DNA of 64,000 nt. Source: Alistipes sp. GTDB lineage: Bacteria > Bacteroidota > Bacteroidia > Bacteroidales > Rikenellaceae. Of the stretch, positions 27,094 through 37,023 are shown piece by piece (the first letter of the stretch is position 1; the number at the start of each line of letters is the position of its first letter). The position numbers and the translations under genes are program-made. Under the pieces are notes generated by a model. The model saw nothing but the letters and a program-made list of their open reading frames with translations. It was not told where the DNA came from and did no database searches. The DNA lies in contig JALENN010000006.1 in NCBI GenBank assembly GCA_022767745.1, forward strand, positions 372,001 through 436,000, read 5' to 3'.

Positions 27094-28962
27094 TTATCGT
27101 GCCGCGGGCAGTTTCGATATGCGCCATACGGTGCCCTCGATGAAGGAGAGATATACTGTTCCGTCGCTGTCGCACTCGAATCCGTTTACGGCCGAGCGTC
27201 CCACGCGGCGCACCCACAGCAGGTGTCCCGTCGCGGCGTCGACGGCAGCCACCATGCCGCGGCGCGAGGCGGCATAGACGGTGCCGAGGCTCTCGACCAC
27301 GACGCAGGGCGTGTGTTCGTATCCGAACGTGAGGTCGGTTACCCACCGCAGGCGGTAGTCGTCGGCCGTGGCGTCGACGGCTATCAGCTCGCCGTCCATG
27401 GTGCGGGCATATACGGTGGTGCTGTCGGCCGAGATGCCGAGGCTCTCGCGCACGGTGCGGTCCTTCACGCGCCAGACGGTTTCTCCCGTGGCGCGGTCGA
27501 TGGCCGTCATGCGGCGGTCGGGCGCCACGATGAAGACCCTCTCGCCCACCACCGCGGGCGAGCAGTTGCCGGGGCTGTAGAGGCGCACCGTGTTGCCGTT
27601 GTTCCAGCGCCAGAGGGGACGGCCCGTGGCGGGGTCGAGGGCGTGCAGGAAGGTGTCCCAGGCGCCGAATACGATGTCGCGCCGCGTTACCGAGGGTGCA
27701 GCCTGGCAGTAGTTGCCGACGCCGTCGTAGAGCCACACGAGGCGGCCCGTGCGGGTGTCGATTGCCTCGAACGAGCGGTAGCCGCCCTGGTAGAGTATAC
27801 CGTCGCGCACCACGCCGTTGGCCACATAGGGTCCGCGGCCCTCGTGCTGGCGGCGCAGTCGCCCGTTGCGGGCGTTGAGGGTGAGGATGCGGCCGTCGGA
27901 TGCGGGCACCATGACGCTGCGGCCCGCGGGTGCGGGGCGCGAGAAGAGGGGACCGTCGGTTGCGACGCTCCACAGCTCGCGCCCGTCGCGCTTGTCGATG
28001 GCCTTGGCGCGGCCGAGCGAGTTGCCGAAGTAGATGCGGCGGCGGTCGATGCCCAGGCGTGTGAATATCGATGCCTCGTCGCGGTGCAGCAGCTCGATAC
28101 GGTAGCCTTCGGGCTGCTCCCATGCGGCGTCCTGCCTCTCGACGGCGGGCTTGGGGCTGTCGTCCACGGCCAGTGCCTCGACAAGGGTCGCGCTGCCGTC
28201 GAGGGGCACGTTCCACTGGCGCAGCGAGTCGCGCGTGATCTCGATTAGGGTGTAGCCCTCGTCGCCGTACTCTTCCGAGGGCATGTGCAGCGAGCGGTTC
28301 ACAAGGCCGTCGATGCCCGCCGTGCGGTAGCGTTTGTAGGAGTGGTAGTGTCCGCACAGGTGCACGGCCGTGCGGTGGCGCACCAGCACGTCGGCATAGT
28401 CCTCCCAGTCGTCGATGTCCTCCGTGAGGGGGTAGTGGTTTACCGAGACGACGCGGCGGCCGGGGTTGTGCGTCAGCAGCGAGTCGAGCCACGCCAGATC
28501 CTCGTGCTTGACGTGTCCGTCGCCCATCTTCATGTAGGGGCCGCAGTTTATGCCGGCGAAGAGCGTGCCGCGCACCTCGAAGGCGAAGCGGTCGGCACCC
28601 CACAGAGAGTCGAATGTGCGGCAGGCGCTCTGCGACCAGTTGTCCTCGTGATTGCCGGGGATGACGTATGTGGGCAGGTCGATGAGGTCGAGTATCGATT
28701 TGGCGCATCGCAGCTCCTCGTCGCTGCCCTCGTTCGTAAGGTCGCCGGCGACGATGACGGCATCGGCGCGTGTGCGGTTTATGCGCTCGACGGCGCGTCG
28801 CAGGCGCGCCTCCGACTCGGCCCCTGGCGAGACGTGCAGGTCGGAGAGGAAGATTACGGTGACGGGTTTTTCGGTGGTTACGGTGTCGTGCGCCGTCTGT
28901 GCCGCTGCCGTCAGTGCAAGCACGGCGGCGGCGAGCAGTGTGATCGCTTTGCTGGGTTTCAT
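27094..28962 (-). CDS. secreted metallophosphoesterase fused to PQQ-like beta-propeller
   Basis: VIFLSDLHVSPG, IVAGDLTNEG, VIPGNHEDNW, LCGHYHSY; then repeated IDTRTGRLVW / LDPATGRPLWRW / IDRATGETVWR blades. Confidence 0.88.
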   Translation of the reverse strand: MKPSKAITLLAAAVLALTAAAQTAHDTVTTEKPVTVIFLSDLHVSPGAESEARLRRAVERINRTRADAVIVAGDLTNEGSDEELRCAKSILDLIDLPTYVIPGNHEDNWSQSACRTFDSLWGADRFAFEVRGTLFAGINCGPYMKMGDGHVKHEDLAWLDSLLTHNPGRRVVSVNHYPLTEDIDDWEDYADVLVRHRTAVHLCGHYHSYKRYRTAGIDGLVNRSLHMPSEEYGDEGYTLIEITRDSLRQWNVPLDGSATLVEALAVDDSPKPAVERQDAAWEQPEGYRIELLHRDEASIFTRLGIDRRRIYFGNSLGRAKAIDKRDGRELWSVATDGPLFSRPAPAGRSVMVPASDGRILTLNARNGRLRRQHEGRGPYVANGVVRDGILYQGGYRSFEAIDTRTGRLVWLYDGVGNYCQAAPSVTRRDIVFGAWDTFLHALDPATGRPLWRWNNGNTVRLYSPGNCSPAVVGERVFIVAPDRRMTAIDRATGETVWRVKDRTVRESLGISADSTTVYARTMDGELIAVDATADDYRLRWVTDLTFGYEHTPCVVVESLGTVYAASRRGMVAAVDAATGHLLWVRRVGRSAVNGFECDSDGTVYLSFIEGTVWRISKLPAAR

Positions 28963-29196
28963 CTTTTGGCGAAGGAGTTTTTCAATTCGGGCGCGGCATG
29001 CGCCGCCGATACAAAAGTATTCTTTTTTTGCCTTTCGGGCAACGGTGTGCGCCGCATTGCGGGGCCGAAGATAACGCATATTTTTCGCTTTGAAAGTTTT
29101 TATCGGCTAAATTTCGGTTTCGGTGGTTGGATTATAAAAAAATATTCATAACTTTATAATTCGAATGTAAACCGTAAACCTAAAACTTCTTCTGAT

Positions 29197-31350
29197 ATGA
29201 AAAACTATTCAGCAAAAGAGATCAAGAACATCGTTCTCATCGGCGCGCCGGGCACGGGAAAAACTACCCTTGCCGAAGCGATGGCCTATGAGGGTAAGGT
29301 TATCGACCGCAGGGGTAGTATCGAGACGAACAACACGCTCTCGGACAACACCGATATCGAGCACGAATACAAGCGCTCGATCTATTCGACGATCCTCTTC
29401 ACCGAATTCATGGGGCGCAAGCTCAACATCATAGACTGCCCGGGATCGGACGACTTCTGCGGCAGCCTCTTCTCGGCCTTCAAGGTAGGCGACGTGGGCG
29501 TGATGGTAATGAACGCCCAGAACGGATGGGAGGTCGGCGACGAGATACAGTCGCGCTATGCCCGCATACTGAACAAGCCCGTGATCGGCGTTATCAACCA
29601 GCTGGACGGTGATAAGGCCAATTACGAGGCCATGCTGGAGGGCATCCGCGCCGCATCGCCCGTCAAGCCCGTCATCGTGCAGTACCCCGTGAGCCAGGGA
29701 GCAGGCTTCTCGTCGTTCATCGACGTGCTTATGATGAAGATGTACCACTTCACCGACGAGAACGGCACGCGCGAGGAGCTCGACATCCCCGCCGAGGAGA
29801 TGGAGCGCGCCCGCGCCCTCAACCAGGAGCTGACCGAGGCCGCCGCCGTCTACGACGACGCGCTGATGGAGCTCTACTTCGAGAAGGGCATGCTCACGCA
29901 GGACGACATCCGCTCGGGCCTGAAGCTGGGCGTTGCTAAACGCGACGTCATGCCCATCTTCTGCTGCAGCGGCAAGCGCGACATCGGCACCAAGCGACTC
30001 ATGGAGTTCATCATCAACGTAGCGCCCGGCCCGCAGTCGGCGCCCAAGTTCCTCACCACCGAGGGCGAGGAGCTGGCGGCCGACGAGACGCAGCCGGCCG
30101 TGGCGTTCGTCTTCAAGAGCCAGATCGAGCAGCACATCGGCGAGATCACCTACTTCCGCGTCATCCGCGGCAAGATCACCGAGGGCATGGAGCTTGTCAA
30201 CAGCCGCACGGGCAACAAGGAGAAGCTCTCGCAGCTCTTCGCCGTTGCGGGCAAGAACCGCATCAAGGTCACCGAGCTGTCGGCGGGCGACATCGGCTGC
30301 ACGGTCAAGCTCAAGGGCACGCGCACGAGCGACACGCTGGCCGCGGCGTCGGCTCCCGTCACCGTCGAGCCTATCGTCTTCCCCGAGCCGCGCTACCGCG
30401 CCGCCGTCAAGGCCAAGGAGCAGAGCGACGAGGAGAAGCTGGGCAAGCTGCTGAACGATGCCAAGTATGAGGACCCGACGATCCTTGTCGAGTACTCGAA
30501 GGAGTTGAAGCAGACCATCATACAGGGTCAGGGCGAACACCACCTCAACATCCTCAAGAGCCGCCTTGCGTCGGAGAACAAGATGGAGATCGAGTACTTC
30601 GCGCCGAAGATACCCTACCGCGAGACCATCACCAAGGTTGCGCAGGCCGACTACCGCCACAAGAAGCAGTCGGGCGGTGCGGGCCAGTTCGGCGAGGTGC
30701 ACATGGTCATCGAGCCCTACACCGAGGGCATGCCCGAGCCTACGCGCTACAAGGTTGCCGGCAAGGATATCACGGTCAACATCAAGGGCAAGGAGGAGTA
30801 CGACCTCGAGTGGGGCGGCAAGCTGCAGTTCTACAACTCGATCGTGGGCGGCGCCATCGACGCGCGCTTCATGCCCGCCATCCTGAAGGGTGTGATGGAG
30901 AAGATGGACGAGGGCCCGCTTACGGGATCCTACGCCCGCGACATCCGCGTGGTTATCTACGACGGCAAGATGCACCCCGTCGACTCGAACGAGATCTCGT
31001 TCAAGCTGGCCGCACGCAACGCCTTCAAGGAGGCCTTCCGCAACGCCGGCCCGAAGATCATGGAGCCTATCTACGCCGTCGAGGTGCTCACGCCGAGCGA
31101 GTATATGGGTGCCGTGATGAGCGACCTGCAGAACCGCCGCGCCATGATCATGGGCATGGAGTCGGACAAGGGCTTCGACCGCCTCAACGCCCGCGTGCCT
31201 CTGGCCGAACTGTACCGCTATTCGACGTCGCTCTCGTCGCTCACGTCGGGCGCCGCCACCTATACCATGCAGTTCGCCTCGTACGAGCAGGTACCGGCCG
31301 ACGTGCAGGATAAGCTGCTCAAGGCCTACTCCGACACCGACGAGGATTGA
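29197..31350 (+). CDS. EF-G paralog (EF-G2/FusA2-like) with degenerate GTPase motifs
   Basis: P-loop GAPGTGKTT; DCPGSDDF instead of DTPGHVDF; NQLD instead of NKxD; EF-G domains II-V conserved (QGQGEHHLN, ARNAFKEAF). Confidence 0.9.
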   Translation: MKNYSAKEIKNIVLIGAPGTGKTTLAEAMAYEGKVIDRRGSIETNNTLSDNTDIEHEYKRSIYSTILFTEFMGRKLNIIDCPGSDDFCGSLFSAFKVGDVGVMVMNAQNGWEVGDEIQSRYARILNKPVIGVINQLDGDKANYEAMLEGIRAASPVKPVIVQYPVSQGAGFSSFIDVLMMKMYHFTDENGTREELDIPAEEMERARALNQELTEAAAVYDDALMELYFEKGMLTQDDIRSGLKLGVAKRDVMPIFCCSGKRDIGTKRLMEFIINVAPGPQSAPKFLTTEGEELAADETQPAVAFVFKSQIEQHIGEITYFRVIRGKITEGMELVNSRTGNKEKLSQLFAVAGKNRIKVTELSAGDIGCTVKLKGTRTSDTLAAASAPVTVEPIVFPEPRYRAAVKAKEQSDEEKLGKLLNDAKYEDPTILVEYSKELKQTIIQGQGEHHLNILKSRLASENKMEIEYFAPKIPYRETITKVAQADYRHKKQSGGAGQFGEVHMVIEPYTEGMPEPTRYKVAGKDITVNIKGKEEYDLEWGGKLQFYNSIVGGAIDARFMPAILKGVMEKMDEGPLTGSYARDIRVVIYDGKMHPVDSNEISFKLAARNAFKEAFRNAGPKIMEPIYAVEVLTPSEYMGAVMSDLQNRRAMIMGMESDKGFDRLNARVPLAELYRYSTSLSSLTSGAATYTMQFASYEQVPADVQDKLLKAYSDTDED

Positions 31351-31390
31351 TAACCCCCTGCCCGCCGCCCCGCGCGGCGGAGACCCCAAC

Positions 31391-31431
31391 GGCCGCGATA
31401 CCTGCAACGGGTGTCGCGGCCGCTTTTTTGC
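31391..31431 (+). terminator. intrinsic terminator of EF-G paralog
   Basis: GGCCGCGATACC...GGGTGTCGCGGCCGCTTTTTT. Confidence 0.85.
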
Positions 31432-31998
31432 GCCGCTTTTTTTGCCGCTATAGTGCCGCTTCAGTGCCGCCTTCAGTTCCGCCCGCGGCAGTCCTTTCCC
31501 GCCCGTAAGACCCTGCCCGCAGCCGCACTCCCCTTCCCTTTGCCGCAGCCATGCCTCCCCTCCTTTTCCTCGCATCAGGATCTCTCCTACCGCCTGCAAC
31601 ATGTCCGTTTTGCCATTCGCGGCCCATATTTTGCCGCCGCTGCATCTGTGCTGCCCCGCCGCCTTGTATTACCCCCTCTTTGCCGCATGCGGGCGCGCCG
31701 GCGTCGTTTTTCGGCGCGGCGTGTGCCGTTTGCGACCCGTGCACTGCGCATATCGGTCGTGCACGCGCCGCATCAGCGCCCCGCAGCGCATGCCGCAGAT
31801 GGATGGTTTGGACATTTCCGTCGCCGATGTTGCCTAAAATGCCGCGCGGCGATGCAACAAAGGGTCTGTATGATAGTCTTTTCAGTTTTTTATTGAATAA
31901 TGTTGCAGTATTTATATGTAAACAGCTGAAATTTTGTTATATTTGGCTATGTAACCTTCTGCTGGATAGGGACAGCAGGGTATAACATCTGAAAGCGT

Positions 31999-32934
31999 AT
32001 GAATATGGAGGGAAATGCGGCTTACCCCACGATCGTGAAATACACCGAGGACAACTACGGCGGGATACATCTGACCAGGCTTTCGCGCAATGCGCTGGGC
32101 TATGTCGTACGCGGCACGAAACACATCTACTACGGCGACATGCACTATACGGTCACGCGCGGCGACATCTTCTTCATGGGCGTGGGCAACCACTACGTCG
32201 AGAACCTGCCCGAGGAGGGGCATGCGTTCGAGCAGGTTGTGGTCTACTACTCGCCCGAGCTGCTGCGCCGCATACTTCTGCGCCTGAACATGAACTACGG
32301 CGTAAAGATAAGCAACACCCACCATTGCGACCGCTGCCTGCGCCTGAACCATGCGTCGGTGCCGGCTACGGCGACGCTGCGCAGCTTCTTCGCCCACACG
32401 GCCACCTGCCTGCAGGACGAGAACTTCACGCACGACCACACGGCCGAGACCATCAAGCTGACGGAGCTGATCTACCTCATCGTGTCGCAGCGCGACGACT
32501 GCCTGAAGAACAAGGTTCTGAGCAACGTCGACGACCAGCAGGACAACTTCGAGCAGGTGGTCTACGCCAACATCTTCCGCGACGTATCGATCGAGGAGCT
32601 TGCGGCGATGAGCAACCGTTCGCTCACGTCGTTCAAGAAGGAGTTCCGCCGCCACTTTCAGGAGCCGCCCCACCGCTGGTTCATCCGCCAGCGACTGATG
32701 CAGGCGCGCCTGCTGCTCATATCGACCACAAGGTCGATTTCGGAGATCGGCGCCGAGTGCGTCTTCCCCAACACGTCGCACTTCATCAAGCTCTTCAAGA
32801 ACGAGTACGGACAGACGCCTGCCATGTACCGCCTGAGCCACTGCGCCGACGGCAGCCGCCGCATGCTCTCCGGGAGCGCCGGGGCAGCGGAGACCGCGGA
32901 GGCCGTGGAGGCTGTGGACAGCATCGCCATCTGA
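31999..32934 (+). CDS. AraC family transcriptional regulator
   Basis: SIEELAAMSNRSLTSFKKEFRRHFQEPPHRWFIRQRLMQARLLLISTTRSISEIGAECVFPNTSHFIKLFKNEYGQTPAMYR. Confidence 0.93.
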   Translation: MNMEGNAAYPTIVKYTEDNYGGIHLTRLSRNALGYVVRGTKHIYYGDMHYTVTRGDIFFMGVGNHYVENLPEEGHAFEQVVVYYSPELLRRILLRLNMNYGVKISNTHHCDRCLRLNHASVPATATLRSFFAHTATCLQDENFTHDHTAETIKLTELIYLIVSQRDDCLKNKVLSNVDDQQDNFEQVVYANIFRDVSIEELAAMSNRSLTSFKKEFRRHFQEPPHRWFIRQRLMQARLLLISTTRSISEIGAECVFPNTSHFIKLFKNEYGQTPAMYRLSHCADGSRRMLSGSAGAAETAEAVEAVDSIAI

Positions 32935-33065
32935 CTCGCCCACCGCGGGCGCAACACCCCTGCCCGTGCGGATAAAAGGCATGAAAACCGTCGTGAAAAA
33001 TGTCGGGGAAAATCGGTAAATTATTTTCCGCGATTTCGGTGCGGCATAAAAATGCGCTCCGAAAG

Positions 33066-33184
33066 TTTGCACGGAACCGAAAAAAGATTATCTTTGTACT
33101 ACAGAAGTGGATTACTCACTTATTTTATAAACCTGACCAACCTGAAACGACAACGGAATATCTTTGGTATCCCGTTGTTTTTTT
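33066..33184 (+). ncRNA. candidate small RNA: consensus promoter plus intrinsic terminator with no ORF of note
   Basis: -33 TTTG (33066-33069), 19-nt spacer, -7 TATCTTTG (33089-33096); terminator ACAACGGaATA-tctttgg-TATcCCGTTGT + T7 at 33150-33184. Confidence 0.5.
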
Positions 33185-33395
33185 GTCTCCGCCGCCTGAA
33201 AATCCCGCGGCCTCGCGTGTTCCCGTCCGCTGCCGTATGACGGGGGCGTCGCATTCCGCGACACCCCTCTGACGATCGTATCCCCCGCCCCCTGCCGACA
33301 TTCCTTCCTGCCGCCGTTTTCGGCGCCCTGCGCGGCCTTTTCACGCGTTGCGGGTACGCGGCCCTCCGCGGGACGATCCTCGGCGTAAGGGCACG

Positions 33396-33427
33396 AAAAA
33401 GGCCGTCGCCGGGGCGACAGCCTTTTC
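33396..33427 (-). terminator. terminator of minus-strand OMP gene
   Basis: gaaaaaggccgtcgccggggcgacagccttttc inverted repeat. Confidence 0.8.
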
Positions 33428-33486
33428 ATGCGGGCGGGTGATGCCTGCGGGCTCGGAAGGCGGGCCGTGATAACGTCGCAGGGGCG

Positions 33487-35868
33487 TCAGAAGGGATATC
33501 CCACACCGAAGTTGAGCGCCGTATTCTTCCACCGCAGGTTGTGTATCCACCGTTCGCCTGCGGGGTTGTTGGGGTTGTGGAGCTGCACGCCCCAGTCGAG
33601 TCGCAGGATTACGAACTTTATGTCGAGGCGCAGGCCGAGACCCGTGTTGAATCCCAGCTGCTTGTAGAAGCGGTTGAAGTGGAAGATTCCCTCGGCGGGG
33701 ACTTTGGTCTTGTCCATGCCCAGATACCACACGTTTCCCAGGTCGAGGAACGTGGCGCCGTGGAACATGCCCCAGATGGGGAAACGCAGCTCGACGTTTG
33801 CCTCGAGGCGTATGTCGCCCATCTGCACGGGATATGGCGTCTCCTCGACGGTGGCGTTTCCGGGTCCGAGCGTACGGGGCACCCATCCGCGCATGCTGTT
33901 GCTTCCGCCGACGTAGAAGAGGCGGTCGAAGGGCAGGGCGCTCGAGTTGCCGTATGGTACGCCGCAGCCGGCGAAGATGCGGCCCGCCAGTGCGGTCTTC
34001 TCGCCGAGGACGATCTTGCGGCTGATGCTTATGTCGCTGCGCACGTACTGCGAGTAGCGCACGCCGAGGATGTTGTAGTAACCCTCGTCGGTCTTGTGCG
34101 AGAAGGCGCGCTCGAAGAGGTTTATGAGGTTGCCCGCCGACTCGAAGTTAATGCGCATGAGCGTGGCGTTGCCGTTGAGGTTCTTGTTCTGGTTGTTGTA
34201 GACGTACGAGCCCGAGAATCCGAGTATGGCCTGCGTCTGGTAGCTCTGTCGCAGGTACTCGTTCTTGAGCGAGTTGAAGAAGGCCTCGTCGAGGTAGCTG
34301 ACGTTGATCCAGTTGAGGTCGATCGGGCGCACCTGGTAGTTGTAGCGGCCGTTGACGCTGCGCCACGAGTATGTCCACGTCGCGCGCGAGAGGTCGCGGC
34401 GGTAGTACGGGCGGTCCTGGTAGTTGAACGACAGCTCGACCTTGGTACGGGGCATGTTCACCTTTCGCGAGGTGATGTTGAACGGCAGCAGGAAGCGCGG
34501 GAACGAGAGCCCGACGCTGAGTCCCAGCTCGTTGGCCTGTCGCTTGACGGCGTTGGGGGCCTTCATGTACTCGTAGCCGACGGTGACGGCGGTGCTGAGC
34601 GACTCGATGCCGCGGAAGAGGTTTCGGTTCTGGTATCCGATTGTGGCGCTCAGGCCGTAGAAACTCGACGTGGTGCTTCCCTCGAGCTCGATGTTGAGGC
34701 CCTGCTTGAGCGTGGGCGAGCATAGTATGTAGCAGCGCAGGTAGCTCTCGCGTATGTTGCCGAAGGTCGATGCGGGGGGCGTAAAGCGTCCCTCGCCCAC
34801 GTAGTTGAGGTATGCGGTGTCGCGTCCCTCGGGCTGCGGCAGCTCCTCGAAGGCTATGCGGGCGCTGCGGAAGTAGCCGAGCGACATTATCTCGTTGTAT
34901 GTACGGTCGACGGCGGCGCTGCTGTATATGGCGTTTGGCGTGAGGGGTATGGCCGTGTATAGCACCTCGGGGTGTACGTTCGGCCGTCCGTCCGATATCA
35001 CCTTCAGGCCCTTGTAGTATGTGGTGTCGAGCAGCCGCTTGTTGCGCTGCACGCGGTCGACCGTGGGGTTGTAGTCGGGCAGCACGTTTATCTCGGCAAT
35101 GCGGTATATGGCGTTGTTGTCGCGTATGGGGCGTCCGCGGTCGTCGTATCCCGTGAGGTTGCGCTTGACGATCATCTTCACGCCCACGCGCCGCTGGCCG
35201 CGCAGCGTGTCGACAAGGTACTCGATGTTGTTGACCGAGAAGTTGTAGTATCCGCGGTTGTTGAGGTATGAGGCTATGCGTTCGCGCTCCTTGTCGAGTT
35301 GTGTTATGTCGAATATGTTGCCCTTGCGGATGAGGGTCGAGACGGTGTCGGCCTCGATTACGGCCTTGAGCGAGCGGTCGCGGAAGTCGTACGAGACGGT
35401 GTCGATGCGGTATGGTTCGCCCTGGCGCGTGCGGTAGGTGACGTAGGCGCGGTGCCGGCGGCGCGTGGTGTCGACCTCGAACGAGGCCTCCGAGGCGTAG
35501 TATCCGCGCGAGTTGAGGTATGTCTTGAGGTTGCGCGCGCTCTTGTCGGTGAGCGACATGTCGAGCAGCACGGGCTCCTCGCCCACCTTGCGCTTGAAGT
35601 TGTTCCACCAGTTCTGCTTGTCGGGGTCGGCCAGGTTGTAGGCCCAGACGTAGAAGTTGGTGCCCAGGAAACGCTTGTTGGGCGTCTGGCGCACATACTG
35701 TTCGAGTGTCGAGGGGGTTATCCGCTCCTCCTTGGGCACGTCGCGGTCGGTCTCTATGGTGACCTTCTGCAGCAGGTACTCGCCGTCGCCGAGACGCCGT
35801 GTGGCGCTGCACGCCGTGCAGAGGGCGGCGAGGGCGGCGGCTACGGCCATACGTGATATGCGTGGCAT
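33487..35868 (-). CDS. BamA/TamA-family outer membrane protein (POTRA + beta-barrel)
   Basis: Lipobox-like LCTACSATRRLGDGEYLL; POTRA repeats; C-terminal FYVGGSNSMRGW...LRLDWGVQLHNP; start overlaps dapF stop. Confidence 0.85.
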   Translation of the reverse strand: MPRISRMAVAAALAALCTACSATRRLGDGEYLLQKVTIETDRDVPKEERITPSTLEQYVRQTPNKRFLGTNFYVWAYNLADPDKQNWWNNFKRKVGEEPVLLDMSLTDKSARNLKTYLNSRGYYASEASFEVDTTRRRHRAYVTYRTRQGEPYRIDTVSYDFRDRSLKAVIEADTVSTLIRKGNIFDITQLDKERERIASYLNNRGYYNFSVNNIEYLVDTLRGQRRVGVKMIVKRNLTGYDDRGRPIRDNNAIYRIAEINVLPDYNPTVDRVQRNKRLLDTTYYKGLKVISDGRPNVHPEVLYTAIPLTPNAIYSSAAVDRTYNEIMSLGYFRSARIAFEELPQPEGRDTAYLNYVGEGRFTPPASTFGNIRESYLRCYILCSPTLKQGLNIELEGSTTSSFYGLSATIGYQNRNLFRGIESLSTAVTVGYEYMKAPNAVKRQANELGLSVGLSFPRFLLPFNITSRKVNMPRTKVELSFNYQDRPYYRRDLSRATWTYSWRSVNGRYNYQVRPIDLNWINVSYLDEAFFNSLKNEYLRQSYQTQAILGFSGSYVYNNQNKNLNGNATLMRINFESAGNLINLFERAFSHKTDEGYYNILGVRYSQYVRSDISISRKIVLGEKTALAGRIFAGCGVPYGNSSALPFDRLFYVGGSNSMRGWVPRTLGPGNATVEETPYPVQMGDIRLEANVELRFPIWGMFHGATFLDLGNVWYLGMDKTKVPAEGIFHFNRFYKQLGFNTGLGLRLDIKFVILRLDWGVQLHNPNNPAGERWIHNLRWKNTALNFGVGYPF

Positions 35869-36845
35869 CAGCGACACGTTGCGTTGGGGTATTTTGCGGC
35901 CGTGGCGCGGGCGAACTGTTCGTATTCGGCAATCTCGCCGTGCATGGTCGCGGTGATGCGGGTGTCGGCGAGCGACGATCCGTCCCACATGGTGCGGCCC
36001 GTCCATTCGTATGTGGCGTTACCCGTCAGGCGAGTGGCTATGGCGCCGTCGTCGGCCACGTGGCAGCGGCAGCGCACCATGCCGCCGCGGTTGTAGACCT
36101 CGATGTCGGTGTCGGGGCGGCACAGCCCCGTCAGTACGGCGGCGGTGCTGCACGAGGTCATGGCCGTGCCGCACGAGTATGTTATGCCGGCGCCGCGCTC
36201 GTACGTGGCGGCGAAGATGGCCTGGTCGGCGACGGGGGTGTAGAGGCTGACGTTTATGCCGCGGGGGAAGAGGTGCGGCAGACGTTTTACCCGCTCGCCC
36301 AGGTCGGCGAGCAGCTGCATGTCGATGGCCTCGACGCAGGCCACGATGTGGGGGTTTCCGGGCGAGAGGGCCGTGAAGCGCAGCGCGGGGTCGAACTCCG
36401 CGATGGCGGTGGCTGTGAAACGGTCGCACCCCGCAGCCATGAAGCCGAAGTCGTCGCTGCGGGTGGCTATGGCCATCTCGGCGCCGAAGGTGGGCATCGA
36501 TCCGAATATTGGGTTGCTGCGGCTGATGGGATAGAGCCCGCGGCCCGAGGCGAGTGTGAACGAGTCGCTGTCGATATAGCGCTCGCGCACCAGGCGCGCC
36601 ACGCAGCGTATTCCGTTGCCGCACATCTCGGCCTCCGATCCGTCGGGGTTGAACATGCGCATGGCGTATGTCGTGCCGGAGGGCACGACGTATAGTACGC
36701 CGTCGCAGGGCCGCATGGCGGGCTCGGCGCAGAGGGCGCGTGCGAGTGCCGCCAGGTCGGCGGCGAGGATGTCGGGGCGGGCGACGGCGTCGACCATGAC
36801 GAAGCGGTTGCCCGAGCCGTGACATTTTATGGTGTCGATAATCAT
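35868..36845 (-). CDS. dapF: diaminopimelate epimerase
   Basis: MIIDTIKCHGSGNRFVMVDA, FNPDGSEAEMCGNGIRC, YERGAGITYSCGTAM. Confidence 0.92.
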   Translation of the reverse strand: MIIDTIKCHGSGNRFVMVDAVARPDILAADLAALARALCAEPAMRPCDGVLYVVPSGTTYAMRMFNPDGSEAEMCGNGIRCVARLVRERYIDSDSFTLASGRGLYPISRSNPIFGSMPTFGAEMAIATRSDDFGFMAAGCDRFTATAIAEFDPALRFTALSPGNPHIVACVEAIDMQLLADLGERVKRLPHLFPRGINVSLYTPVADQAIFAATYERGAGITYSCGTAMTSCSTAAVLTGLCRPDTDIEVYNRGGMVRCRCHVADDGAIATRLTGNATYEWTGRTMWDGSSLADTRITATMHGEIAEYEQFARATAAKYPNATCR

Positions 36846-37023
36846 AAACTGCTGATTGTCAAAATTGTTGTGTGGCCGTCGGTTCCCGTTGGGGAAAAGA
36901 CCTTTCAAAGGTATAAATATTTCGTCCGACATACAAATATTTTCGCGCGCGCGTCCTCTTGTCCGCGTGTGGGGGCGAAGTTCGCGGAAAATTGTTAATT
37001 TTACGCATCAAAACGTGTAACTT

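Noticed and set aside
29209-31602. 797-aa minus-strand ORF
   Set aside because: Antisense to the EF-G paralog; shadow ORF.
31411-31896. 161-aa plus-strand ORF after EF-G paralog
   Set aside because: Begins inside the EF-G terminator region and has low-complexity composition; not supported.
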